Shown here: positions 16,967-32,700 of the stretch, in pieces
How the letters are laid out: each line of letters opens with the position of its first letter
Numbering within the stretch: the first letter of the stretch is position 1
Source of the DNA: Strigops habroptila
Lineage: Eukaryota; Chordata; Aves; Psittaciformes; Psittacidae
DNA length: 64,000 nt
Reading direction: 5' to 3'
Assembly (NCBI RefSeq): GCF_004027225.2
Contig: NC_044288.2
Span: 4,308,719 to 4,372,718 of the forward strand
The notes under the pieces: generated by a model
Database searches by the model: none
Seen by the model: the letters and a program-made list of their open reading frames with translations, nothing else
What the model was told of the DNA's origin: nothing
Translations under genes and position numbers: made by a program

Positions 16967-17486
16967 AGCTACTTCCAGCTGGATTTAGTTCTAAGCAAAT
17001 GCTTGGCCATATTTCAAGTTATCCTGCTGACCTTTGCGACATGGAAGGTGGTCTTTGCCCTTTCTACCCTCTGAAAGTCCCAGTTACTCTGAGCGCCTCC
17101 TCCTTCAAATTCAAGGACAAGCAGAACATGTAGGATTCTATTAAGTGGAGTCAATTAAATGCTGTGACCATGTGACTGAAAGCATGGACAGATGTGGGAA
17201 GACTGAACTCCTCAAAGCTCCAGCGCCTTCAGTTTGTATTTGACTCCTTAGAGGATGCCTGTGTTAGAAAGAACCTCTTTCAAATCTTGCCCTGTCTTTT
17301 GTTGCTAGAGCTGTTTCTCCTGACTCAGCTTTCATTCCATTGCCTTCACAAAGTGGGTAGCCAAGAGTAAGGCTCCACTGATGTACAGTAATCATGATTA
17401 GATTTTTCACTGGTTTAGTTTATTGCATTTAAAATCTATATTTGTACTATGAGGTGATCTTGTTACTAGAGCTTTTGGATGTTTCC

Positions 17487-17492
17487 AATAAA
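17487..17492 (+). terminator. RPA2: Poly(A) signal for RPA2
   Basis: This canonical AATAAA lies about 520 bases beyond the RPA2 stop codon and is followed by a GT-rich stretch ('gcctgcgtgtggctcc'). The interval 16967-17510 is the likely 3' UTR and contains nothing else recognised. Confidence 0.75.
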
Positions 17493-17510
17493 CTTTTAAC
17501 TTGGGTAGCC

Positions 17511-18090
17511 TTGCCTGCGTGTGGCTCCAGAGGCTTTTCTTCTTCCCTAAAGAACACTGTCTGCCTTGACATAACCTCCCCACGTGGGTAAAACCCAGCT
17601 CCTGCTTTTCTTTACCTGTAGTTCTTTTTCCCTTAGCTTTTGAAGTAAATGGCTTTAAAGGGTCACACTGAAGTAAATGTCTGGACAAATAATTACTTAG
17701 TACTAGTGAAGAAAGCGACACGTGTCAGTGTTGCAAATAGAGCCAGGATCGTTTCTGCCCAAAAGTACTTTAGCTGAAGATCAAATTCATTACATCACAT
17801 GGAACAGGTTTTTCTTCTTTATCTTTGAAGCATAACATTACATTAGGAACTAGCAGGGTTGTTGCTGATGATGTATTAGGGTGGAGATAACAGGGTGCCC
17901 AGAGAAGCTGTGGCTGCCCCATCCTGGCAGTGTTCAAGGCCAGGTTAGAATGACTGAGATCCTCTCTGCAGCATTGGGACTCTGCCCTAGGTGCTGAGTC
18001 AGGAATAACATGAACTGAAAAACCGAACCCAAAGCTCTCCACTGGGAGAGGGGAAAAACCCAACAATTTGATCTTAAATGAGACTTACAA
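17511..18090. other. Intergenic gap between convergent RPA2 and THEMIS2
   Basis: No gene is seen. A degraded CR1 fragment in plus orientation sits at about 17891-17946 ('cagggtgcccagagaagctg'). The remainder is unique sequence of ordinary composition. Confidence 0.6.
17891..17946 (+). repeat. CR1 LINE internal fragment
   Basis: The text 'cagggtgcccagagaagctg' followed by 'tggctgccccatcctggcag' matches the CR1 segment that also occurs at 58240-58285. Both ends are truncated. Confidence 0.8.
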
Positions 18091-18096
18091 TTTATT
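18091..18096 (-). terminator. THEMIS2: Candidate poly(A) signal for THEMIS2
   Basis: Plus-strand TTTATT gives minus-strand AATAAA about 1 kb past the THEMIS2 stop codon. No closer canonical hexamer was found; a variant ATTAAA lies near 18196. The implied 3' UTR (18097-19127) shows no other feature. Confidence 0.4.
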
Positions 18097-19127
18097 TTCC
18101 AGCTCTGATTAGAAAGGAGCACAGGAAGTGGTGCAGGAGTGACATCCTTGCCTGCTTTCAGTGGAAAGCTCTCCCATCATCAGCTGCTCTTCTCCTTTAA
18201 TGCATATCAGGACCATCAGGTCTTTGTCTCTGCCACTTCCCTGGAGCTTTGCCAAATTTCCAGGGAAAGAAGAATTGAACTTTGGTCCTTATTTGGTTTT
18301 CAGGTGATTTTTTTGCACCCAGTGCCATGAGTGCAGCTCATTGGCACCATTGTAGGTGCCAAGAGTCTGAAAGAGTGCCACAAGCATGCCTGCAAGCAGA
18401 AGGGGACTGGGGGGGGAGCTCTATAGGACAGACGTTGCTTCCAGCTGCAAGTGCAGTTAAACATGGATGAGAAAACCAGCAAAACCTAAAACCACAACAT
18501 TTTTACAGTGTTTATACAACCTTGGTGTAGAAATCAGGCCAGAGGGAGAAGCAACTGTGGCTGTACTTGAGGAAAATGCAGCTTCTGCCTTAAGAGAAGT
18601 GGGTTCCTGACAGGCAACCGTGAAAACATGTCACTGGGTGCATTGAGCCCCAGCTGGGGCACAGCTTGTACCGCATGAAGGAACTTGTCATGGTTCTATG
18701 TCTCCCCACACGCCAAACAGACATGCTGGCCCTAGAGCATCTCCATCTGGAAGCACCCTCTAATCCCAGCCCAGGCACCCTGTCAGCACAGTGGAGCAGA
18801 GCAAGGTCCATGTCCCAGCGCCTGTGCTGGCATCTCAGTGGCATCTTGGTGGCCACCCAGCAATATGCTGGTCTGGTGCTGTTGGAGAGTCCCCCGTGTG
18901 ATAGCTGAGGACACAGCTCACAGCACGACAGCGGGATTCAGTCTGTGCCCAGGGCTGCCCCGTGCAGCCTGCTTGCCTTTGAAGAACGTGGGCACCGTTC
19001 TGCAGGACCAAGACAAGTGGAGGTTCTGCTGTGCATCCCCAGGGCTGTATTTAGCCTCTGCAAGGAACCAATGTCACGTAAGGTCTCAGAGTGCTTGGAG
19101 GCTGGGTGGCTTTCACAAGCTGGAGGA

Positions 19128-23393
<4,266 letters not shown>

Positions 23394-23465
23394 GGCCGTG
23401 CTGCTTGGTGCTCCAGGGCACTCTGCAGGGATGGGAACTGTGTGGGAAGCTGCTCTGGGCTTTGC

Positions 23466-23493
23466 TTTCACTTCTGACTGCTTTTCACTTCTG
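23466..23493 (-). promoter_or_regulatory. THEMIS2: Duplicated PU.1/IRF composite-like element upstream of THEMIS2
   Basis: An 11-base word (minus strand CAGAAGTGAAA) occurs at 23476-23466 and again at 23493-23483, a 17-base period. Each copy differs by one base from the Ets-IRF composite consensus GGAANNGAAA. They lie 73-100 bases upstream of the ATG at 23393. THEMIS2 is haematopoietic in mammals, where PU.1 and IRF4/8 are common regulators. Binding here is inference. Confidence 0.4.
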
Positions 23494-26400
23494 TTTCTAG
23501 CAGTGGAGACTTCCCTTTCTGGCCACAGGGCCGTGCTGCCGGCAGCTCTGCAGCCCGCACAGCCTGCCCCATGCGCTGCTGGTCAATCCTCTTCCTGACC
23601 CCACAGCTTGGGATATCCCAGTCCTGGCCCTGGTGGTGATGTGGGTGAAGGCACAGGCCCCAGCTCTGCCGGGTGCTGTCCAAGGCTGTCCCCATCACAC
23701 ATCTCCCATGTACCATCCTGCCCTGCTGGGGCCAGGCAGAGCAATGGTGCTGTGGAACAGAGTGCAGGTCTGGGTGGACCACTGTGGAGGAAGCGAAGGG
23801 CTGTGTTCAAATATCCCTCACCGCTTACACACACACAGGCACCTCCATCCTGCTCACCTCTGGGCTTTCAGACTCTGCTTGCCCCTAGCACAAACATCAC
23901 GTCCTGGCTGTGCTCTGTTTGTGGAGAAGAGGGGAGTCAGTGGGTCTGGACTGTGGGTCACCACAGCAGCAGCAGCCATGGGAAAGGCAAAGCCAAATTC
24001 CCACATCTCCAGAGCAGGAGAAGAGACAGCCCCATCCTTCAACAAAGCATCTGACCAGTCCCTGCAGCCACGCCATGGGTTCTGAGAGCTGCTGCTCCTC
24101 ATCAGCTTCATCTCTGTAAGGGTTTTCCTTCAACTTACCCTATGAGTCACACTGCCCTGAACCTGCAGGCTAGGAGTGGGAGCAGGATGGGACAATGTGG
24201 AAATTAAACTCGGAGATGCAGGAAAAGAGGTCTCTCTGCTTTGCCTCCAGCTGCAGAAGTAGCTGCACTGACTGGAATTGGTGTTTCCCATAATTTGGTG
24301 CAGGCTGAAGCAACCTGACTGACAGGGAGTGCAGGCACATCGAGACTCCCCCTGCACAAGGCACCTCCAGCACGCCACGCGGGGTGTCACAGCAGCAGGG
24401 ACTTCTAGAGAACTTCAGGACAAACTGACACTTGGAGCTGGACTATCCTTGGCACTGGGGCAAGTCAGATATATCAAGGTCTTGACAACCTACAAGGATG
24501 GAGTAGAGGGTGAAAGGTCAGCTCAAAAGCCCACTGGCTTCTGCCTGAAAGAGGCTTCTCAGGAGCAGGTCTCCAGGCTGCTGAGCTCCAGCAGCTAAGA
24601 GCCAGGGATGGGCCATGGTGAGCAAGAGCCAAGGTGGAAGCAGCATCTCTGGGGAGATGGGGAAGAGTTGCAAGAAAAGAGGAGTGAGGAGAGGCAGAGA
24701 CACACTGAAGACAGCTCACTGCAGGCCATAGGGCTGAGCTTTGGGGGCAACGATGCTTGTGGTCCTCTGCTGGGACCTTGCCTTGAGCCTGAGTTCATCA
24801 GGGAATGAGTCAGGGAGGCTGTTGCTTTGCAGGGCTTTGTGTAGCAGCCCTGTGAGGTTTGGGATGCCTGTGGAATAGCAGAGCAGCTGTAGGAGGAAAA
24901 GGCAGCAAACGTGTCCAAGCCTTGAGCCGAGTAAGGGCCGGGAGTTTTTCACTTCCTCCTGCTCGCCGCCAGGCAGGTGCCCTCGAGGGCAGGGCCAGCA
25001 GAGCCCTCAGAACTGTGGCTTCAGTTCAAGTGCTCAGTGAAACCAGCCCAGCCCCTTCCACGAAGAGCCCTCGGTTCCCCTCAGCAGCTGCTCCCCACAC
25101 GCTGTGGGAACACCTTTCCTTTCCCACAGCAGGCATTTCCCATCAGCCTCCCAGGGCCTGACCTCAGGGCGGCTCAGGCTGACACACGAGCCCTGGACCA
25201 AGGGTCCTCTTTGTGAGCACCATCTCCAACCTCTCCGAGTTCAGATTCAGAGCAACCCTTCAGAGGGGTCCCCCTGACAGTAGGGCAGCATGTAGAGATG
25301 CTCCAGCTCAGCAGCATGTGCTATAGAATCAGAGCACCAAGTGATTAAACTGCTCATCCCAGGAAGCAGGACCCATTGCCAAGGCCAGAGGGGCTGTGCA
25401 GCAGGAAGGCCAGGAAAGAGGGAACATCAAATGCAGAGGGCTCTCATGGCACTGCAGTCACATACAGCCCTGTGATGATACAGTCCATGCTTGCCTGACA
25501 AAGCTCATGGTCCTTCCATCATTCAGCACCGAGCCCTGTGCTAAGGCTATTCCAGCACCATCTCTCACGACATGAGACACATCCTTATGCCAGTGTCTGA
25601 TACAGAACCCAACCAAGATGGTATCTCCCTGCAAAGGGACCCTTTCCTACTTGAACAGACACGGACCACCATGGAGCACAGTGCAGGGCAGTGGGTGAAC
25701 CAGGCCCCACGAGTGGTTTTGTTTCTTACCCTGGTGAGGCTCTAACAAGGGTGATGAGGATGGACAACAGCAGGAGCAGGGGACTTGCGCCAGGGGAAGT
25801 TGCCACTTTCTGCTCATGCAGTGAGCCAGGAAACGATGCAATTGCCTTTTCTCCTCCTGTTGTGCGTTTGCCCGAGTGGGGCAGAACACAACTAATGTTA
25901 ACACTATGGACAAGAGGAGATGAAAAGTCTGTTGGAAAGGGTTTGCAGAAATTCAAATGCTGAACTAGGTACGAGTGACGGTCTTGACCAGGATTCTGTG
26001 CAGCAGCAGCCAACTGTGAAGCCTGCATCTTGGTATAACTAGTTGTGTTCTGCCCACTGAGTAACTGAGATAAAGCTGTTAAGAGATAACACGAAAAGTA
26101 TAAAACCTCTCTAACAGATGGGCCCAGTGATAGCAAATGAGGAAACTGCTGGCTGGAAACTCACTAGTCAGAGGGCTACCATCAGCTCCACTTTTTGCCT
26201 TTTGCAAAAGACAGGCTGGGCAGAAATAGCCCTTTTACTAGAGACTCATGGAGTTGGGTTATTCTGCTCCCCTCTTCCGTCCCCCCAGAAAGCAAATCCC
26301 AAACCCCATCACCCAAGAGGAAGCAATGAGCACACAGCAAACAATTCATGTAAGTCTCACAAAGCTGCTCCTGGGCTGATGATTTGGCATAAACAAGGGA

Positions 26401-26830
26401 AGAGCAAATAAGTTCTGTGGGTGAGGGAAGCTCTTGCTGCAGTTCAACAGCTTGGCTGGAGCATTCCTGCACTGCTGCCCCCCGAGTGATTCAAAGCACT
26501 TGGTATGATCACAGGCACGCACACTTTGGCTGCACACTCACCTGCTCTGTGCTGGAAGCTTTTCCTGCCCTCCTAAAAGGTCCCAGGGAAAAGTTACCTC
26601 CTCTCCAAGAAGTCCTTGTTTCAGGCATGTCATCACAGGGTCTAACCCATGGGTACCTTATTGCACAGCACACTGGGAACAGAACAAGTTGCATCAGCGG
26701 GTTACTAGCTCTTGGGATACCTGCTGGGTGCTGCAGCCTTGTAAAACCAAGAGTGAAGGGGGGTTACGATGACAATCCAGGTAATACTGCAAGGACAAAT
26801 GGGCCTGGAAAACACTACCACCGCATTAGC
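23494..26830. other. Gap between THEMIS2 and PPP1R8, no gene seen
   Basis: About 3.3 kb without a recognisable exon, RNA gene or CR1 copy. The longest open frame nearby (26417-26905 plus, 162 codons) has no family resemblance and no supporting splice or promoter signals. An untranslated first exon of THEMIS2 could lie here unseen. Confidence 0.5.
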
Positions 26831-27796
26831 TCAGTCTTTTATTTAGCTGCAAACTTCACCTCTTCGTTCCCATCTCTGCATTCCAAATTGCAGAGAGTGC
26901 TTTAGATTACCATGCAAATTGACTCCTTTCCTTTATAACACAGGAAATTAATTGCTAACCACACCAACACTTAAAATATCAGACCACAAAGCTAACTACT
27001 TGACCTGTACCAACTATTTTTACCTATGGCACATCAGCAGCTTGCACATGTCTTGTGAAGATTCAGCCTCCTGCTGACACAGTAATGAAAATGAAACTGC
27101 CCAGCAGATATCGCTGGGTTGAGAAGTAGCCTGAATATCTCAACCCTACACTGCAGGCACCAGTTACCTTCAACCACATCCCAGTTTACTGTTTTTCACT
27201 GCAGCTCTCCCTAGTGAGCCTGGGACAAGCTGCAGACCCAATGTGACAAAGGACAGTGCATTTAGATCCAAACAAAGGCAACCGCTGTTTAAAATCCACT
27301 GTTAAGTGTCCCTCTTAAGTGTCCCTGCACCAGGCAGCAAAGCAGGTCACGAGCAGAGGAGCTGGAGCACCTTTAAGGGCTGCAGCCTGACCCAGTCACA
27401 AGAACAAGACCTGCAGTGACAGCAGCACTTGGCCAGGGCACAAATCCATCCATAAGCCACAGAACAAAGGTGCAGTCTCAGCTGCAGAAGTGCGGGCTGG
27501 GAACGAACACACTACACTCTCCAAACTGGCAAAATCTGCATTTAATTTACAACATAGTAAAGGTTACAGGTAAAAAGCTCAACAGAAAGTGTGAAAAGGC
27601 CTATTACATATTACACAAGTGTACAAACGTCTGTACAAAGCCCCTAGATGTTACACTGTCCCCTCCTGTACCAGCTGCGGCCCCTAAGCTCTAAAATAAT
27701 GAGAGCTTGTTCAAACCCAGAGAGGAGAGGAGCTTCAAAAGCAATGAGCAGTAAAGCTTCCCTTTTCAAGAAAAACCTTGCAAAGAGCCACTTGCA

Positions 27797-27860
27797 AAAA
27801 ACAAAACAAAAACCACCCCCCCCAAAAAAACCCCAAAACAAAACAAGAAGAAGAAAACCT
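27797..27860. repeat. A-rich/C-rich low-complexity tract
   Basis: Runs of A with CAAAA units and an eight-C run ('ccaccccccccaaaaaaacc'). It resembles a degenerate retroposon tail or simple repeat; no parent element was recognised next to it. Confidence 0.7.
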
Positions 27861-28615
27861 GCTCAACTTTTACTTGCCCTAACTAGTTTTACCCTAAAGA
27901 GTCGCCTTCATAAAGCAGACTGGCTGGAAAAAGACAATTCTATGTACCAGGAAGAAGCAAAACTAAAGGGAGAAAGATTCTCAGAGTCCCCATGGAGTGT
28001 CTGGAAGCAGAATGTCTGAGGACTGAATCATAGTCAATAGAAACTCAACACAGAGCAGCACAACTATCCTGGAGGAGGTCCTGTGTTCATCCATCTAACA
28101 GCCTGAGCTAGATGGTGCAGGGAGGGGGACAAACCAGTCTCCAAGGCCATCACTCTTGGGAATGGGGTAGCTCCCAGCTCATTTTTAGCTCAGGAACATG
28201 ATAGCAATCACTCTGCAGATGCAGAAGTCACACTGATTTTGGAGCTTGTGTCCAAACCAGGTCCCATGCACACAACATACCAGAGGCACTGTCACACTGC
28301 TCCAGCAACCACCAGCTGCGCACAACTCAACCTGGCCAGATAGCCACAGTACTGTATGGAATGAGGAGCTGGGCACACTGCTGTCATTGTGGTGCATGTC
28401 TCCTGGAGAAATCCCCAAACAATAGAAGAATGTGCCCACAAAGCTGAACTGCATTATACAATGTAAAAAAAATCCAGAGAAAACCTAAGGAAAACAGAGC
28501 TCTGGCCTTACCTTGTATAAAGAAAAGGTATCGTCTCTGAATACAGGTGAATGAGAATGTGAAATCCAAACCTGAGGATTTGAAAGGCCAAAGCAACAAT
28601 CCAAATCAAGCTTAT

Positions 28616-28621
28616 TTTATT
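28616..28621 (-). terminator. PPP1R8: Candidate poly(A) signal for PPP1R8
   Basis: Plus-strand TTTATT gives minus-strand AATAAA about 1.2 kb past the stop codon. A second copy lies 71 bases earlier in transcript order at 28692-28687. Which is used cannot be told from sequence. Confidence 0.45.
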
Positions 28622-29792
28622 CAATGGGACAAAGTGATGAAGTAGTCAAAAAAAATGTAATAGGATGAAACCAACTTGTGCACTGCTTTATTCAAGGTGA
28701 GGCAGATTCTCTACTGAGAATTGATACTCTAGCTCTAAGTAGCACTGGGTTCTCATCCCCTGTCACTAGTGGCCAAAATAGCAGATTGTGGTTTTAGTTG
28801 TTCAACATGCTGATGGCTGCTCATTTTTGTACATGTCTTGCTGCATCCCTCACGTGCTCTAAGCTCACAAGTTCCATTTGCAAATAGAAATGGAACTATT
28901 TAAGTTTAAAAGGCCACTGAGTTTAAAAGAAACTGGTCTCCTCTGTGTTAACTCCACCTTAAGTTATCACAGAGGTGAGATCAACCTGACTTGGTTGTTT
29001 ATAGGCAGTGTCTACCCACCAGTCAAACGCTCTGAGGCTTCCCATGCCCGGTAGCACCAACATAAGCTCCCATCCATCCACGTGTGCACCCCTTTAGCCC
29101 TCCAAACACCACAATACTGGGCCACAGCTCAGCAAACCCATCTATTTTTGTCCATTAACTCCATGTCCTCATGAACTAATGGGATGCTGTAGTGCTTGAG
29201 GTGGAAAAAAATCCAAAGCTGTAGCCAAACTAAGAATAAAGTAACACAAAAAAAACCCCCAACAATGTCCCACACATTGGTGGGTTTGGAAAATGTACAA
29301 AACAAAAGCTGACCTATATTTTGCAAGTTTTAGAACTCCTATTAATGGGATTTCTGAAAGGCTTGGCCCCACAACCATTCACTTCTGATAGAGCTGACCT
29401 GCAACATGCAAGTCCAGCAGCAACAACGTGACTTGTAGTGAGCACAGCGCCTCCAAACATGGATTTGCAGGGTCATGCCATAAATGAGAATTAAGTTGTG
29501 TGATGCTGCTCCTTCAACCTCTGGATCAAAATTGAGAGTAAAGACCTCTGGGGATAGTAATGGCTGAGAAAAGGCTGCCAGATATTTTAGTTCAAAAGGA
29601 GATGGGAGCTGTATTTCTTTTTTTCCTTTAACAGACATATAAAAATGTTTGAAGACAGATCTTTAAAGGATGTTTCACTTCTCCATTCTTGGTATTACAT
29701 CTGGTTAGGACATTGAAACCTTAAAAAGACGATACTGCACATCAACAGTCTCTGGAGTTTGTGACTCCCACCCTCCCTCCACAAACTCCAGC

Positions 29793-32700
29793 TCAGATCA
29801 GCAGGGAAGGGGTTGGCTTCTTGCCTGGCCATGCCTCCTTTGCATATTTCTTCTTCTTGGGTTCATTCACAGCTTCAGGATTAAAGACAGCAGGGTTTGG
29901 AGCTGGGTTCATGTTGACTGTTGAGGGCACAACAGGAGTCAAGTCCACATCTGGGGCGAGATTGGGGTAGGGCATTGGCAGGCCACCTATGAGTGCTGTC
30001 CCATGGCCACCATGCGACTGGGACCCTGCCTCATTGTGGGTTGGAGGTAGACCCCCGTACAATCCTCCACTGTAGGGGAAGTTTTGCATCCGTCGTGATG
30101 CAGAATCATCCGTGGTCAGGGAGCCTGGATTCTCCAACCGCTTTTTCTGGAGATGGAAGTATTTAAAGCATTAGTCAGAACACACGAAATAAGCAAGCTG
30201 TAGAAACTGGCCCCCCAAAAGGCACCTTGACCAGCCACACAAAGTGGTTACAGACCATGTCCCCGTAGATTTCTTCTGGGTTTCTTTGAAAACCACTTAA
30301 TAATAAACTCTTAAAGGTGCACAATGCAGGAAGGAGTGACAGAAGCTGAACTTGGAACAGGTCTGAGCACCTCTTTACCTCCTGTACGCATCTGTCAGTC
30401 TTGTGCTTGTCCTAAACACAAGTCTGAGGAGGTCTTTAGTAACACAAACCCTCCTCCCCCAGTAAGAAACTGCAACTTCTAGGTCACTTGGGTGATTTTG
30501 TCTAGCTCCTGATCATCCGAATCTTCTCCTGCAGCCTGGGGTTTATGTAGAATTATCCTTTTCCACACACAGTATTTAGTGCATACCAGCAACAAGTGAA
30601 GTTGCTATCACACTGTTGCTTAGCTACCCTGAAGCTTTACAAATATTCAAGTTAAATATAGGACAGGCAACACTTTCATCTTGCAGCAAAGTCTAAACCC
30701 TGCTAGCTCTAGCAGACAACCTTAGAAAATCTTTAGCACTTACAGGATTTTAAACAAACAACCTCTCATTTTTACTTTCTATTTTCCACACTTCCCATAA
30801 TTTTAATCAATGCCCAGAACCACTGTCCTGGAATTCTGGGAAGTGCTTCTTTTTGTGAGGGAAAAAATATTGCCATTGATCCCATGTGTTATTAAAGAGC
30901 AAAAGCTGGATTTGAAGGGAATGATCAAATCTACTAAAAAAAAGACAATTGTGAAACATGAACATGACTTCTTTTAACAATAAAACACCTTTCACCATAG
31001 AACATTATGTTCTTAAGGTGTAAGTCATAAAATGAGTTTATGTAATCCATCATGAGTTCATCAATGTAATGCATTCGTTAGAAAGTTGAGTTACTCTGTA
31101 CCTTAACAGGGACTACTGCTGTCTGTACCATGTTCCTGAAACGCCCAACAGAAGGGTCCACATCCTCTGCAAAGGCAAGAACAGTGATGCCTTCAGTAAG
31201 AATAGAGGAAGAAGTAGAGAATCTGTCAGGTAAAGGAGCCTATATGAGTAACTGGTACATGGACCTTCTCCAAGCCAGTGCTCTAGTGGTGCTCAGGAAG
31301 CACAAGCATGCCTAGATGAAGAGAAGAGCCAGGAGGACACCTAGTGGCTTTGGCTCCAGGTGGGCTCATCAGATACGCTGGTAAGAAAAGCATCTAAGTC
31401 CAATGGAGAACAGGGAGGGGAACATATGGCCGGGTGGCTTTCACTGCAGTTCTGGGCTGAAAACTGCAGCTGACAAGCCTCTGCATGTGCTCAGAGGCGC
31501 AGCAGCCATCCCCAGAAGTCCTTGGGGGAACCTTGAAGGAGGAGTTGGAAGAATTCAAGGTAGAGTCTCCAAAACTCTGAAAACATTATCCTTTTTCTAA
31601 TGCAGAAGACTGCTGTTTACATCAGGATGTTCTGAGCACTGAACTGCATAACCTAAATCAAAATGGTTATTTTGGGTGGTGTTAAATTAAACCAGGTCCA
31701 GACCATATTTTAAAATGCATACTCATTAAATACCTACTCTCATTAATAGGAATATTATCCATATAAAATATCATTAATAGGAATGCCATTGATATAAAAC
31801 AGCTAAGGGAGGAAAATGCCTCATTAGGAATTGGATACATCTTCAGAAGCATCATTCTGAAAGAGGGTAACTTGTTGCAGATAAGCAAACAAACAACAAA
31901 AACCCTCTGAGCTTGAGACAGAAATCCATGAGGCAACAGGTAAGGAAAGCATTAAGGGACAGACGAAAAGCAAACAAGTTCAGTTCTCACTTAGTTTCTA
32001 AAGAAGGCATAAAAATTAAAGCACTTCCCTCCTTTTGGGCCCATGAGATTTTCCAACATCTGATCGAATTCTGAACAAGGAAGGTGAGTGTGATATCCCT
32101 GTCCTGCACAGATCATGCAGTTATTTATCAGGTAGAAGAGAAGAAATAGAGAGAGGTCAAAGACTTAAGTGAGACACATGGCAGCTTCTCCAAAATAGCA
32201 GATCCCAAATATCCACTGCCAAATTTCCCTTCTTATCCATATGCAGCCAGGAGGAATCCCTATGGGAACACTGGGAAGGGGACTTTAAGGGCACCGACTA
32301 AAGACTAAAGCAAACTTCTTACCCGGATTGATGATTTCATCGTCATCACTGAATGTCACTCTGGAGTTCTTCCGTTTTCTCTTTGGTCTCTGAATATCCA
32401 AGTTCCCTTCCTCAATGGTTAGCGTGGAAATTCTTTTGTTGTGGGCTGTATTAAACTCTGTCAGGTTCTAACGACAAATATGGAGAGGAAATAGTTTAAG
32501 CAATTAGTATATGAAGTCTGATTAAACCACGTAATTGTGCGTATCAGAAAACCACAGCACACTGTTTAGCTTCAATTTTAGAGCCATAGGAAGAAAGAGT
32601 GCTCCAGTGCTGCAACAGGCTGCTCAGAAAGGTTGTGGTCTCTGCCTGCAGGTACTCAGAACCTGATTGAGCATGATCCTGGGCACCCTGCTGTAGGTGA

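Larger units (their letters stand above)
26831..29792 (-). other. PPP1R8: PPP1R8 3' UTR and downstream region (inferred)
   Basis: The stretch follows the PPP1R8 stop codon at 29793. Minus-strand AATAAA hexamers occur at 28687-28692, 28616-28621 and 26838-26843, with ATTAAA near 27538-27543, allowing 3' UTRs from about 1.1 to 3 kb. An A/C-rich low-complexity tract lies at 27797-27860. No coding potential was recognised on either strand. Confidence 0.5.

Noticed and set aside
26417-26905. 162-codon plus-strand ORF between THEMIS2 and PPP1R8
   Set aside because: No recognisable domain, no promoter or splice context, and composition like the surrounding noncoding DNA.
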